Assembly: GCA_021324735.1 (NCBI GenBank)
Contig: JAJPIO010000013.1
Span: 1-64,000, forward strand
Source: Bacteroidota bacterium
GTDB taxonomy: Bacteria > Bacteroidota > Ignavibacteria > Palsa-1295
Reading direction: 5' to 3'
DNA: 64,000 nucleotides
Below the pieces are notes generated by a model. It was not told where the DNA came from. It worked only from the letters and a program-made list of their open reading frames with translations, and did no database searches. The position numbers and the translations under genes were made by a program. Positions 1-9,112 of this stretch are shown here, piece by piece. The first letter of the stretch is position 1; each line of letters opens with the position of its first letter.

Positions 1-586
1 CCATCACGCAACTGGTCACGTCCTGCTCGACCATCTTAGAGAGTAACTCGGAAATATCTCGAGATTCCGGAGTCGTATGATCGGCCGGCAATTCAGTCTC
101 GTTGATCCAAATACCGTTCGTGCCGATGAGTCCTACCTTCTCACCTTTGGCAGCAAGCAGTTGTTTGATGAGTGTTGTAACAGTGGTCTTGCCATTGGTG
201 CCAGTCACACCGATAAGCCGAAGCTTTGTGCTTGGATGGCCGAATGCAGCTTCCGAAATAATGGCAAGCGCGCGCCTCGAATTTTCAACGACTACGCGCG
301 AAACCCCGGCAGCCTCCGCATCGTCACGTGAGAAGGCTGAAGCGTCCTCTATAACGATGGTCTTTGCACCGTTCGCTATCGCCTGTGAGATGTATTGGTG
401 TCCGTCCGTTGCAAACCCGCGAATAGCAACAAAGGCATCGCCGGGCTGGACGTTGCGCGAATCATATTGCGGCCGCGAGAGATCGGCCTCCCCGAACGAA
501 TCGAGAAGACCGATCTCTGCCGCGAGCCGCAGCGGATGAGGCGCATCTGCGTCCTCATTCACCCGCTTTTGCTCACTAAATTTCAT
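1..586 (-). CDS. murE: UDP-N-acetylmuramoyl-peptide ligase MurE, N-terminal part (continues beyond window)
   Basis: Reverse-strand translation from ATG at 586: MKFSEQKRVNEDADAPHPLRLAAEIG...DSRNVQPGDAFVAIRGFATDGHQYI...RLIGVTGTNGKTTVTTLIKQLL; Mur ligase GTNGKTT P-loop; follows ftsI in a dcw cluster. Confidence 0.9.
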   Translation of the reverse strand, partial: MKFSEQKRVNEDADAPHPLRLAAEIGLLDSFGEADLSRPQYDSRNVQPGDAFVAIRGFATDGHQYISQAIANGAKTIVIEDASAFSRDDAEAAGVSRVVVENSRRALAIISEAAFGHPSTKLRLIGVTGTNGKTTVTTLIKQLLAAKGEKVGLIGTNGIWINETELPADHTTPESRDISELLSKMVEQDVTSCVM

Positions 587-715
587 TTTTCAACGAACGC
601 CGCTTTGTAGTCCTCTGAAGAGATAACGATCGGCGCCAAATGATGAATTATGGATGATGAATTATGAAGTGGACCTATGGCCAAACATCATTCTTCATTC
701 AACTGTCACCACGTC

Positions 716-3205
716 CTACTGTTCTTCTCCAAAGAGCGTTAGGGTCGGACTTCCGTTCGGATCGTTCATGCTCAGGCGCGTACCGGCATCCGGAAATTGC
801 TTAGCAACATAACCGGCGCCGGACGTCTTTACACGAAAGCCATCCGCTGCCGCGAGCTTAATAGCACGAGCCATCGGCATACCCACCAGATTGGGCGCCG
901 CGGTGATCTGTGCCTTGTTTATTTGCTCGCCAGCCGCTGACTTATTATCTTCGCTCGCAAAAACGAAGCGAACGGTATCCCCTCCACACTTTTGTACATC
1001 TTCGATGATCGCGCGATCGCTATTCGCGTCCTTTCCGCCACGGACCACGAAGCCCTGGCTCGCCAACAGCGATCGTCCTTGCTCGCCGGTTAATCCACGC
1101 ACGTCCGACATCTGTCGTGCATCATTGTCTCGCACCGAGAGCACCGTCCCGTCGATATCGACAACACCTTCTGAAAGGACTGGCACATCCTGCCGTGGCT
1201 TGGCAATAGCATCCGGCGGCAACTTGCCAGTCATCGCTAAAATTTTGAGCGCGATCTCGCGGAAGATCGGGCCACTCACCGTACCGCCGTAGTAGCCATT
1301 GTGCGGCGAGCGAAGGATGACGCTGATGACATATTCCGGTTTATCAGCCGGGAATATTCCTGTAAAACTCGAGGTGTAATGCTCTTTGGACCAGTGACCG
1401 CCGACGAGCTGCTGCGCGGTGCCAGTTTTGCCGGCGATACGAACTCCTTTAATACGCGCAAGCGTGGCCGTACCGGAATCGACGACACCTTCCATGATAT
1501 TAAGTACTGTCCGGCATGTCTTCTCGCTTACTACCTGGCGAATTTCCTGCGGCTGAGTCACTTGCACTCCATTCGGGCCATCGCGCTTTGCGACGATATA
1601 GGGCTTCATCATCACACCCATGTTGGCAACCGTGGCATACGCAGTCGCCATTTGAATCGGTGTTGCGGTCAGTTCATAACCAAAGGCCATATAGCGTTTG
1701 GAATTTGCTTGCCATTGGTTGGGAGTATGCAATACGCCCTTTACTTCGCCTGGTAAGTCGATACCAGTAAAATTGCCCAGGCCGAAGTCACGCAAATATT
1801 TATAGAAGCGTCGTTTGTCGAGACGGTCCGAAATTTTTGCAAAGCAAATGTTACTCGATTTTTCGAGCGCTTGCCGGAAGGTGAGGATACCGTATTCATG
1901 CGTATCCGAAATACGCACGCCTTTTTCAGGCGCCCAATGACCGTGCTCTGCATCGATCTTATCGTCCGGTTTCCATGCACCGTCTTCAATAGCTGCACAT
2001 GCGGTGAGCACTTTTATGGTAGAGCCCGGCTCGTATGCGTCCGTGATCGCACGATTGCGGAGCATGTCGTTTGTCGCAGTGCTAAAGGAATTCGGATCGA
2101 AATCAGGGACGTTGGCGAGCGCCAAAATTTCACCACTCGAAGGCCGCATTACGATCGCAATACCTGCCTCCGCCTTCGCTGCTTCTACACCAGCTTTAAG
2201 CGCGGACTCTGCCGCAGCCTGTATCGACTCGTCTATAGTAAGAGTAAGATTCTCCCCATCCTGCGCTGGTATCTTATCATAATCGACGTCCGGCCTGCGA
2301 CCACCGCGGCCGTCGCGCTGCATGATCTGCCAGCCTTCCTTACCGGCAAGATCTTTATTCGCGATGAGTTCGATGCCGGCTAATCCTCGGCCGTCTTTAC
2401 TTGCGAAGCCAAGCACGTGCGACGCACGCTCACTGAACGCATAGTTGCGGCGCGAGTCCATCTCGCGAATGAGACCGTGGTCCTTTACGCTATCGAGACG
2501 CGAAGCGACTTCAAGCGGCACTTCTTTCTCGACAACGATATAGCGGCGAGCGGTATCGGCAAAGATCGACTCGTAGTATTTTACCGGCTTACCAAAGGTC
2601 TCTGAGAACTGCGCAGCAAGCTGTTCTTTATGCTGAATTGCTTTGGGATCGACAGCGAATTTTACGACGAAGGCATTCGCGGCGAGAATGATACCATTTC
2701 GATCGCGAATGAGCCCGCGTTTCGGTTTGATCAGCACTTCCATTCGGTATTGGTCTGCCGCTTCTTTGGAGAATGCAGCATGATCGAGCACCTGGATCTT
2801 AAAGAGCTTACCAACTACAAGCAGGAAGGCAATAAGAAAAAGCGCAAGAGCCGTGTAGAGCCGGCCATTCTTCTTTAAAGGATCGACCGGAGGCGGAACT
2901 GCAAAGAACCGCTCGACCATGCGCTCGTGCCATGGCGCATTCTTATCTGGCGGTGCAGAATTATTAGGTGGCTGTTCATTCGACTGGCGAGATCTATCGC
3001 TCGCTATACGGCGGGAGCTTGCATTGATATTACCAGCCGAACGCGTGTCATCAAAGGATGTCGAGGCAGGACGCCGGTTCGAACGTTCATACCGAGCACG
3101 TTCCGATTCACCAGAGGCGCGTGCGACATACTCGCTCACGAGCGCTTCTCGGCGCTGGGCGACGCTGATGTCGAAGGGCAGTTCGTCTTGGTCTCGGTAG
3201 GGCAT
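716..3205 (-). CDS. ftsI: Penicillin-binding protein / peptidoglycan transpeptidase FtsI with C-terminal PASTA domains
   Basis: 829 aa; N-terminal TM, PBP dimer domain, SxxK (EPGSTIKV), SSN (KSSNICF), KTGTAQQ motif; C-terminal PASTA-like repeats (MSDVRGLTGEQGRSLLASQGF, APNLVGMPMARAIKLAAADGF). Confidence 0.93.
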   Translation of the reverse strand: MPYRDQDELPFDISVAQRREALVSEYVARASGESERARYERSNRRPASTSFDDTRSAGNINASSRRIASDRSRQSNEQPPNNSAPPDKNAPWHERMVERFFAVPPPVDPLKKNGRLYTALALFLIAFLLVVGKLFKIQVLDHAAFSKEAADQYRMEVLIKPKRGLIRDRNGIILAANAFVVKFAVDPKAIQHKEQLAAQFSETFGKPVKYYESIFADTARRYIVVEKEVPLEVASRLDSVKDHGLIREMDSRRNYAFSERASHVLGFASKDGRGLAGIELIANKDLAGKEGWQIMQRDGRGGRRPDVDYDKIPAQDGENLTLTIDESIQAAAESALKAGVEAAKAEAGIAIVMRPSSGEILALANVPDFDPNSFSTATNDMLRNRAITDAYEPGSTIKVLTACAAIEDGAWKPDDKIDAEHGHWAPEKGVRISDTHEYGILTFRQALEKSSNICFAKISDRLDKRRFYKYLRDFGLGNFTGIDLPGEVKGVLHTPNQWQANSKRYMAFGYELTATPIQMATAYATVANMGVMMKPYIVAKRDGPNGVQVTQPQEIRQVVSEKTCRTVLNIMEGVVDSGTATLARIKGVRIAGKTGTAQQLVGGHWSKEHYTSSFTGIFPADKPEYVISVILRSPHNGYYGGTVSGPIFREIALKILAMTGKLPPDAIAKPRQDVPVLSEGVVDIDGTVLSVRDNDARQMSDVRGLTGEQGRSLLASQGFVVRGGKDANSDRAIIEDVQKCGGDTVRFVFASEDNKSAAGEQINKAQITAAPNLVGMPMARAIKLAAADGFRVKTSGAGYVAKQFPDAGTRLSMNDPNGSPTLTLFGEEQ

Positions 3206-3214
3206 GGTCGAGTA

Positions 3215-3685
3215 CTACGGTGTCCGGGACGCCGCTCCTTCCTTCGTGACGATTATGTCTTCTCCGGTTGCTTCCACCATTCCAAGTTTCGATTGCGCGA
3301 TCGCGCGAACGCGGTCGGGCGCCGATAGCTGCATTTCCTCGGCACGCTGCCGGATCAACCGTTGCTCGGTTTGAGCGATCTGGTCATCCAGCTTCACGCG
3401 TTCGGCCGTCAGTTTATTGACTTGCAGCGTATTCCAAATAATGAGTACGGCACACAGCACAACCACTCCAAAAAAAGCTATGACATAGAGCGTCGGCATA
3501 CGACGCACCGCCTTTTCGATCTCACCGGGTTGGTGCTTTGCGATGCGATCGGCTTTCGTCTCCTCGATGCCGGACCACGCCGGCTCTGGCTGACTCACTG
3601 GCACACTGACACCAAGAAGTTGGCGTACGCCACTCCCCGAACGATTTACACTTCCGGCTCTCGCTGCTATTGCAATGGGCGCCAT
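3215..3685 (-). CDS. ftsL: FtsL-like cell division protein
   Basis: 156 aa, single TM then coiled-coil, located between rsmH and ftsI. Confidence 0.65.
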   Translation of the reverse strand: MAPIAIAARAGSVNRSGSGVRQLLGVSVPVSQPEPAWSGIEETKADRIAKHQPGEIEKAVRRMPTLYVIAFFGVVVLCAVLIIWNTLQVNKLTAERVKLDDQIAQTEQRLIRQRAEEMQLSAPDRVRAIAQSKLGMVEATGEDIIVTKEGAASRTP

Positions 3686-3697
3686 AGTCCTGACCTC

Positions 3698-4642
3698 TTA
3701 TCTCCCTATTCGTTCAGCGGCTCTTAACTTTGCACTCCGAGCCCGTGGATTTCGAGCGATCTCTTCCTCACTTGGTGTGAGCGGCTTTTTTGTCAGCACT
3801 CGCAGACGTGCACGCGAGAGATCGACTCGTTCCTTCAGGGCTTTTACTTCGCCCGCTCCGAACTCCGGAGCGCTTTCCTGTTTAAAAAACTCTTTTACAA
3901 TTCGGTCCTCGAGCGAGTGATACGCCACGACGACCATTCTTCCGCCGCCGGCAAGCAATTCCACTGCCTGCTCGAGCGATGATTCTAAATTTTCAAGCTC
4001 TCTATTGACTTCGATCCTCAGCGCCTGAAAGATGCGCGAGAGCGTCTCATTCTTTTTATCTTCACGAATGCCTTCCGTGATGACGGCTGCTAGTTTCGTT
4101 GTCGTCTCGATCGGTTGTGTTGCCCGGGCCTGCACGATCTTTCTCGCGATCGGCCCGGAGTACGGCTCTTCCCCATACTTGCGAAAGATCCGCTTCAGCT
4201 CCTGCTCATCGTACTCTGCAATTATTTCTTTTGCAGAAATTGCCAGCCTCGGATCCAAGCGCATGTCGAGCGGCGCTTCTATGCGATAGCTTAATCCGAT
4301 CGATGTGGTATCAAGCTGATGACTGCTGACGCCAAGATCGTAGACGACACCATCGATGTGCGCGATGCCTTCACGAGCCAGTGCTTCTTTTAGCTTCGCG
4401 AAATTCTCTTTGATAAGAATAAATCGTTCGCCAAATGTTTGAAGTCGCTCTGTCGCAAACGCTTGTGCCGCAGGATCGGTATCGAAGCCAACGACCCGAG
4501 CATTATTCGATGCGAGCAGCATGGCTTCTGCGTATCCGCCACCACCAAGGGTTGCATCGATATAGACGCCATCCGTTCGCATCGCCAGTTGCTCCAGAAC
4601 TTCCGGAAGCATAACTGGCGTATGATACTCGCCCATTGTCAA
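3698..4642 (-). CDS. rsmH: 16S rRNA (cytosine(1402)-N(4))-methyltransferase RsmH
   Basis: YHTPVMLPEVLEQL...YIDATLGGGGYAEAML...VVAYHSLEDRIVKEFF; dcw synteny. Confidence 0.97.
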   Translation of the reverse strand: MTMGEYHTPVMLPEVLEQLAMRTDGVYIDATLGGGGYAEAMLLASNNARVVGFDTDPAAQAFATERLQTFGERFILIKENFAKLKEALAREGIAHIDGVVYDLGVSSHQLDTTSIGLSYRIEAPLDMRLDPRLAISAKEIIAEYDEQELKRIFRKYGEEPYSGPIARKIVQARATQPIETTTKLAAVITEGIREDKKNETLSRIFQALRIEVNRELENLESSLEQAVELLAGGGRMVVVAYHSLEDRIVKEFFKQESAPEFGAGEVKALKERVDLSRARLRVLTKKPLTPSEEEIARNPRARSAKLRAAERIGR

Positions 4643-4732
4643 AGAACTCTATCGATCATGAGTTACGAATGACGAATGAGGAGTTGAGAAGAGAACCTCT
4701 TCGCAATTCGTCATTCGTAATTTGTAATTCCA

Positions 4733-5185
4733 TCATTGTTTCTTCGTCCCCATGACGTGTTCGACCACCTTCTCGTAACTTTCTTTTTTCGACTCGATGT
4801 ACTTCTTAAAGTTCTCGGGCTTCCAGAGTTCGATGTGATCGAGCACACCGATAAAGAATACTTCTTTGCCGATCTCTGCAAAGTCCATAAGCGATTTCGG
4901 AATCAGCAATCGGAATTGTGAGTCCAATTGCACTTCTTCGCTCCATTGCATGAGCGTTCGGGCAAAGTATCGATCTTTTTCGTTCGATTGCGAAAGTGAA
5001 CGGATCGATTCCTCGAGCCGGCGCCACTCATCGAGCGGATAGGCATAGAGGCATTTTTCGAGTCCGCGAGTAACGACGAATGTTAGATTCGCCGCCGGAT
5101 CGATGTTCTTGCGCATCTTCGATGGAATGCTTACGCGCCCCTTCGCATCGACGACGTATGTATCGCTGCCTTTGAATGAAGACAT
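4733..5185 (-). CDS. mraZ: Transcriptional regulator MraZ
   Basis: 150 aa with two AbrB/MraZ-like motifs (DAKGRVSIPSKMR; DSQFRLLIPKSLM); first gene of dcw cluster. Confidence 0.95.
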   Translation of the reverse strand: MSSFKGSDTYVVDAKGRVSIPSKMRKNIDPAANLTFVVTRGLEKCLYAYPLDEWRRLEESIRSLSQSNEKDRYFARTLMQWSEEVQLDSQFRLLIPKSLMDFAEIGKEVFFIGVLDHIELWKPENFKKYIESKKESYEKVVEHVMGTKKQ

Positions 5186-5203
5186 TCAGTCGAAATAGGT
5201 AGG

Positions 5204-5233
5204 AAAGCACTTTGTCCCACTTTCCCCCACTTT
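5204..5233 (-). promoter_or_regulatory. Putative MraZ operator: TGGGN-type repeats with 10-bp period
   Basis: Reverse strand reads AAAGTGGGGG-AAAGTGGGAC-AAAGTGCTTT immediately upstream of mraZ. Confidence 0.75.
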
Positions 5234-5368
5234 GCTACAAATATAACTACAAAATGGTAAAATTGAGCCCCTTAATACCCACAAATATGGAAGAAACTCC
5301 AAAAAAAGCGTATTCTTTAGGCAAGGCAAAAGTGCCGCGTTGCAACTTGGGACACAGTTGGGGGTACT

Positions 5369-6601
5369 ATGGGTATGAAAATCATCCTTGTTCTTTCTCT
5401 TTGCGCTCTGTCGATCGTCGTCAGATCACAAGTCCCTAGCGATACCAGCATTCACTTGGACAGTTTGACAAAGGCGGAGCTAGATCGCAATCTCGGGGAA
5501 TATCAGCCGCGAAAATCTTCGCAAGATACCTTTGGCTCGAGAGGACTTGTGGTTCATGGTCATCGAGGGAGTTCAAATTCTATTCGAGTCAATGGTGTCG
5601 AAATCACCGATCCGTTGACCGGGAGAACAGGATCGCTGCAACAGTCCCTAAGTCGTCTCGCTATTTCAGAGATTAAGGTTATAAGTGGTGACAGCGCACA
5701 TCATCGAACGCGAGCAATCTGGGTACCGCGAGACTCCAATGCCCTGTGGTCTCATCGGGGGCCGGATACCGGAATGATCATGCTGACAATCAAGCGTGGC
5801 ATGGGTTTGACCGGCCATTTGATCTCAAGGGATTCACAGTGGGTAACTCTTGTGGGTTGGGATGGCGAAAAACATGAAATTCAAGCTTCTCAAATTAAAG
5901 CTGTTTCTGATTTGGTAACAGTGCCGGATACTGTTAGAAGTGTGTCACGATTGCCAATGACAACTCTTAATTCGGTTTATTCAACGCCTCATTTCGAGGC
6001 CTACTTCGCCCCGACCGTATTAGGTGGAATAATTTATCCGACCGGCAGCGGCGGTAGCGGATTCTTCGGCTCTGCTCTTGCCCTCCTTGCATTTCGCATT
6101 CCCCATGTATTATACAGTTATCTGGGCGAATTCTTTGGAGTGAGTTATGAATCACGCTCATTCCGGACTACCCCAACAGCCTCACAGGATGACTACTGGA
6201 ATGTTCGTTATGTCGCTATGACTCCAGGCATCAGCTATCGAGGAATTTTAAGTATCGGCCTGACCGTCGGAATCCCAGTGGGAGCCGATCTTACTTCTTT
6301 CGGCAGCACCCAACTATACGGTGCGACAAGTCCGTTGCGTTCGACGATGTCCAATTTATTACTCGAACCCAAAGTTATCGTCGGCTGGCCTTTAACCAGC
6401 CAAGCCTCCGACGGCGGCCTCTTGCTGCTTGCTGAGGCGGGTTACCCACTGGGTAATGCATTTAGCGATCTCCCATCTATTATTACAGGCCTTACATCAT
6501 CACAACCGAATACTGCGAACTTCATGCGCTTACCCCAAATCTCTCTCGGTTTGAGTTATGTGGTGAGGGTTACTTCATACCCAGTACAACTGGTTTACTA
6601 G
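5369..6601 (+). CDS. Hypothetical exported protein with TonB-plug-like segment and predicted beta-rich C-terminus
   Basis: Signal peptide MKIILVLSLCALSIVVRSQ; GLVVHGHRGSSNSIRVNGVEITDPLTGRTGSL resembles receptor plug sequences; alternative start at 5375. Confidence 0.6.
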   Translation: MGMKIILVLSLCALSIVVRSQVPSDTSIHLDSLTKAELDRNLGEYQPRKSSQDTFGSRGLVVHGHRGSSNSIRVNGVEITDPLTGRTGSLQQSLSRLAISEIKVISGDSAHHRTRAIWVPRDSNALWSHRGPDTGMIMLTIKRGMGLTGHLISRDSQWVTLVGWDGEKHEIQASQIKAVSDLVTVPDTVRSVSRLPMTTLNSVYSTPHFEAYFAPTVLGGIIYPTGSGGSGFFGSALALLAFRIPHVLYSYLGEFFGVSYESRSFRTTPTASQDDYWNVRYVAMTPGISYRGILSIGLTVGIPVGADLTSFGSTQLYGATSPLRSTMSNLLLEPKVIVGWPLTSQASDGGLLLLAEAGYPLGNAFSDLPSIITGLTSSQPNTANFMRLPQISLGLSYVVRVTSYPVQLVY

Positions 6602-6703
6602 ACGGCTGATTTATTTTCAAATTCTTATCAACCCCGACAGTATTGGGTAATAATCATCCAACAGTTGCGAATTCTTCGCTCTTGCCCTTGCGTGGCGTTC
6701 CAA

Positions 6704-6871
6704 AATGTATTATGTTGAATGCGTGATGATGGGCACCTGATTCAATTAAGAATGACGAATTACGAATGGAGGATACTCTACGAGCAAGTCGGCATCGAAA
6801 TTTTGTCAAACGGGAGGAAACCACGGTTAATGAACGGAATTCAAAAAACAAAATCAAGTTTTTTCGGCATT
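6704..6871. repeat. Left arm of ~170 bp inverted repeat (partner 12735-12909)
   Basis: aatgtattatgttgaatgcgtgatgatgggcacctgattcaatta...caaaatcaagttttttcggcatt is near-identical to the reverse complement of 12735-12909. Confidence 0.95.
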
Positions 6872-6921
6872 CGAAATTGGCAATCATCGATGAACTAATC
6901 TGTAGCTCGGCTGTTGGTTTG

Positions 6922-6935
6922 CTAACAAGCGTTAG
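6922..6935. promoter_or_regulatory. Putative TetR-family operator upstream of tetR-paa operon
   Basis: CTAACAAGCGTTAG pseudo-palindrome 12 bp before the regulator ATG (6948). Confidence 0.55.
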
Positions 6936-6947
6936 TTAGTGTCGCCT

Positions 6948-7520
6948 ATGAAAACGCTCGCACGCAAGGACCAAATTCGCCTGAAGGCCCAAATGCTCTT
7001 TCGAGAGCGTGGCTATAGCGCTACCTCTATGCGCGATCTGGCCGATGAGTTGGGTATCGAGGCAGCCAGCCTTTATAATCATATCTCTTCCAAAGAAGAA
7101 ATTCTTCAAGGCATTTGCTTTGGAATGGCGGAGTCGTTCTTTGCGGCTGTCGAACCGGTTACTTTGAGCGCACTGGACCCCAAAGCGAAATTACAATCTG
7201 CCCTCGAAGCGCATTTGCGCGTGATCGCCGAAAATTCGGATGCTTCCGCCGTCTTTTTGCATGAGTGGCGTCACTTAGGTGAGCCCTTCTTAAGCGACTT
7301 CAAACTAATGCGCCGCCGATACGAGAAGCTGTTCGTTACGCTCGTCGAGGAAGGTATCGCACGAGACAGTTTTAAGAAGATGGACGCGCGAGTGGTCGCA
7401 CGAACGATACTCTCCGCAACCAACTGGACGTTCGAATCCCAAAAGACTTCCAAGTCCGATGGGGACGCCACGATTCAGCAGATCGCCGAACTGCTTGTTG
7501 AAGGACTTATCAGAAGATAG
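6948..7520 (+). CDS. TetR/AcrR family transcriptional regulator (PaaR-like by context)
   Basis: [46 protein letters not shown]; first gene before paaA; ORF can also start at GTG 6939. Confidence 0.88.
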   Translation: MKTLARKDQIRLKAQMLFRERGYSATSMRDLADELGIEAASLYNHISSKEEILQGICFGMAESFFAAVEPVTLSALDPKAKLQSALEAHLRVIAENSDASAVFLHEWRHLGEPFLSDFKLMRRRYEKLFVTLVEEGIARDSFKKMDARVVARTILSATNWTFESQKTSKSDGDATIQQIAELLVEGLIRR

Positions 7521-7527
7521 AAATACT

Positions 7528-8517
7528 ATGTACGGAAACGCCTACATCGAGAATGACACGAAGCTTGTACAGAGCGCGCAGGTTGAAGATCCCGAAAAAT
7601 TAGCGGAGTTCGAAGCGCGCATTGCGCGTGGCGAGAAGATCGAGCCCGATGATTGGATGCCGGCCGAGTATCGCCGCCAGGTGCTGCGTATGATCGAACA
7701 GCATGCGCATTCCGAGATCATTGGTGCATTGCCCGAAGGTACATGGATCACGCGAGCACCAACGCTTAAGCGTAAGCTTGCTCTCATTGCTAAAGTGCAG
7801 GACGAAGTCGGTCACGGTCATCTTCTGTATGCGGCTGCGGAAACGCTGGGCAAATCGCGTGAAGCGATGATAAACGATCTTCTGAGTGGAAAGTCGAAGT
7901 ATAGTAACGTCTTCAATTATCCTGCGAAGACCTGGGCGGACATCGCTGTCATCGGATTTTTGGTCGATGCCGGAGCCATCGTTAATCAACTTGCAAATGC
8001 AAAAGGAAGCTACGGACCGTACTGTCGAGCTTTGGAGCGCATTTGTTACGAAGAATCCTTCCATTTGAAGCAAGGATACGATGCGTTCGTGGCGCTTGCG
8101 ACTGGCACACCAATGCAGAGAGAAATGGTGCAGGATGCGCTGAACCGCTGGTGGTTTCCGCCGCTTATGCACTTCTTCGGTCCACCGGATACGATTTCGG
8201 TGCACACGGAAAAGTTGATGCGCTGGAAGGTGAAGATGATGTCGAATGAAGAAATGCGTCAGGACTTCATGGAACAGTACGTCCCCAAAATTTGGGAGCT
8301 TGGGCTCACGCTTCCCGATCCGAAACTCAAGAAAAAGGAAGATGGCTCATGGGAGTACACTCAACCCGACTGGGACGAATTCTTCCGCGTCATCAATGGC
8401 GATGGCCCGTGCAACAAGGAGCGTTTAGCCGTCCGACGTTACGCTGAGGAGAATGGCCGCTGGGTAAGAGAGGCGTTGATGAATCCAACTATTAAGCATA
8501 TCGTCCCGTACGCGTAA
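7528..8517 (+). CDS. paaA: 1,2-phenylacetyl-CoA epoxidase subunit PaaA
   Basis: [71 protein letters not shown]...[13 protein letters not shown]; diiron carboxylate motifs. Confidence 0.95.
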   Translation: MYGNAYIENDTKLVQSAQVEDPEKLAEFEARIARGEKIEPDDWMPAEYRRQVLRMIEQHAHSEIIGALPEGTWITRAPTLKRKLALIAKVQDEVGHGHLLYAAAETLGKSREAMINDLLSGKSKYSNVFNYPAKTWADIAVIGFLVDAGAIVNQLANAKGSYGPYCRALERICYEESFHLKQGYDAFVALATGTPMQREMVQDALNRWWFPPLMHFFGPPDTISVHTEKLMRWKVKMMSNEEMRQDFMEQYVPKIWELGLTLPDPKLKKKEDGSWEYTQPDWDEFFRVINGDGPCNKERLAVRRYAEENGRWVREALMNPTIKHIVPYA

Positions 8518-8525
8518 GGATAGAA

Positions 8526-9101
8526 ATGCCATCATCGATATATAGCAACACCTTAACATTAGGAGAAGGACTCGGGGAATACCTGAGTCGCTTTGGCTTG
8601 GGTGATGGTGGGTATCGTGATCCGAAATTTACGATTCCCTTCTTCTGGGTATTTGCATTACGGTTACCGAATATTCGTGTTCGAGTTGAGGCAGTAAAAA
8701 TTCACGACTTGCATCATGTGCTTGCGGAGTATCCAACAGGGTTGCTCGGCGAAGCAGAAATTGGCGCATGGGAGATCGCATCGGGCTGCGGAAAGTATTG
8801 GCCAGCCTGGATCCTTAACTTTGGGTCGTTTTTATACGGGGTCGTTCGTCATCCTTCCGAGACCTTTCACGCATTCGTTCGTGGGCGACATAGCGATAAC
8901 TTGTACCATCAAGCAGATTACAAGGAAGTCCTCGGACGTTCTATCGGCGAAATTCGCCAACGACTTCACATGTCTCACGGGATTCCGAGTAGCAGCATGA
9001 GTGATATAGTGAGCTTTGCATGCTGGTCTGTAGTGAGTTTCGTGACATTAGCACTACCATTTTTAGCGGTGATTTACTTCACCGCTATCATTCTGCATTA
9101 A
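8526..9101 (+). CDS. Coq4-family-like protein with C-terminal hydrophobic segments
   Basis: Contains HDLHHVLAEYPTGLLGE, an exact HDxxHx(11)E pattern characteristic of COQ4; inserted between paaA and paaB. Confidence 0.7.
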   Translation: MPSSIYSNTLTLGEGLGEYLSRFGLGDGGYRDPKFTIPFFWVFALRLPNIRVRVEAVKIHDLHHVLAEYPTGLLGEAEIGAWEIASGCGKYWPAWILNFGSFLYGVVRHPSETFHAFVRGRHSDNLYHQADYKEVLGRSIGEIRQRLHMSHGIPSSSMSDIVSFACWSVVSFVTLALPFLAVIYFTAIILH

Positions 9102-9112
9102 GAAAGATTTTT

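Noticed and set aside
891-3328. Numerous plus-strand ORFs (e.g. 891-1292, 1301-1756, 1871-2383) opposite ftsI
   Set aside because: Antisense shadows of a confidently coding minus-strand gene; no recognisable domains
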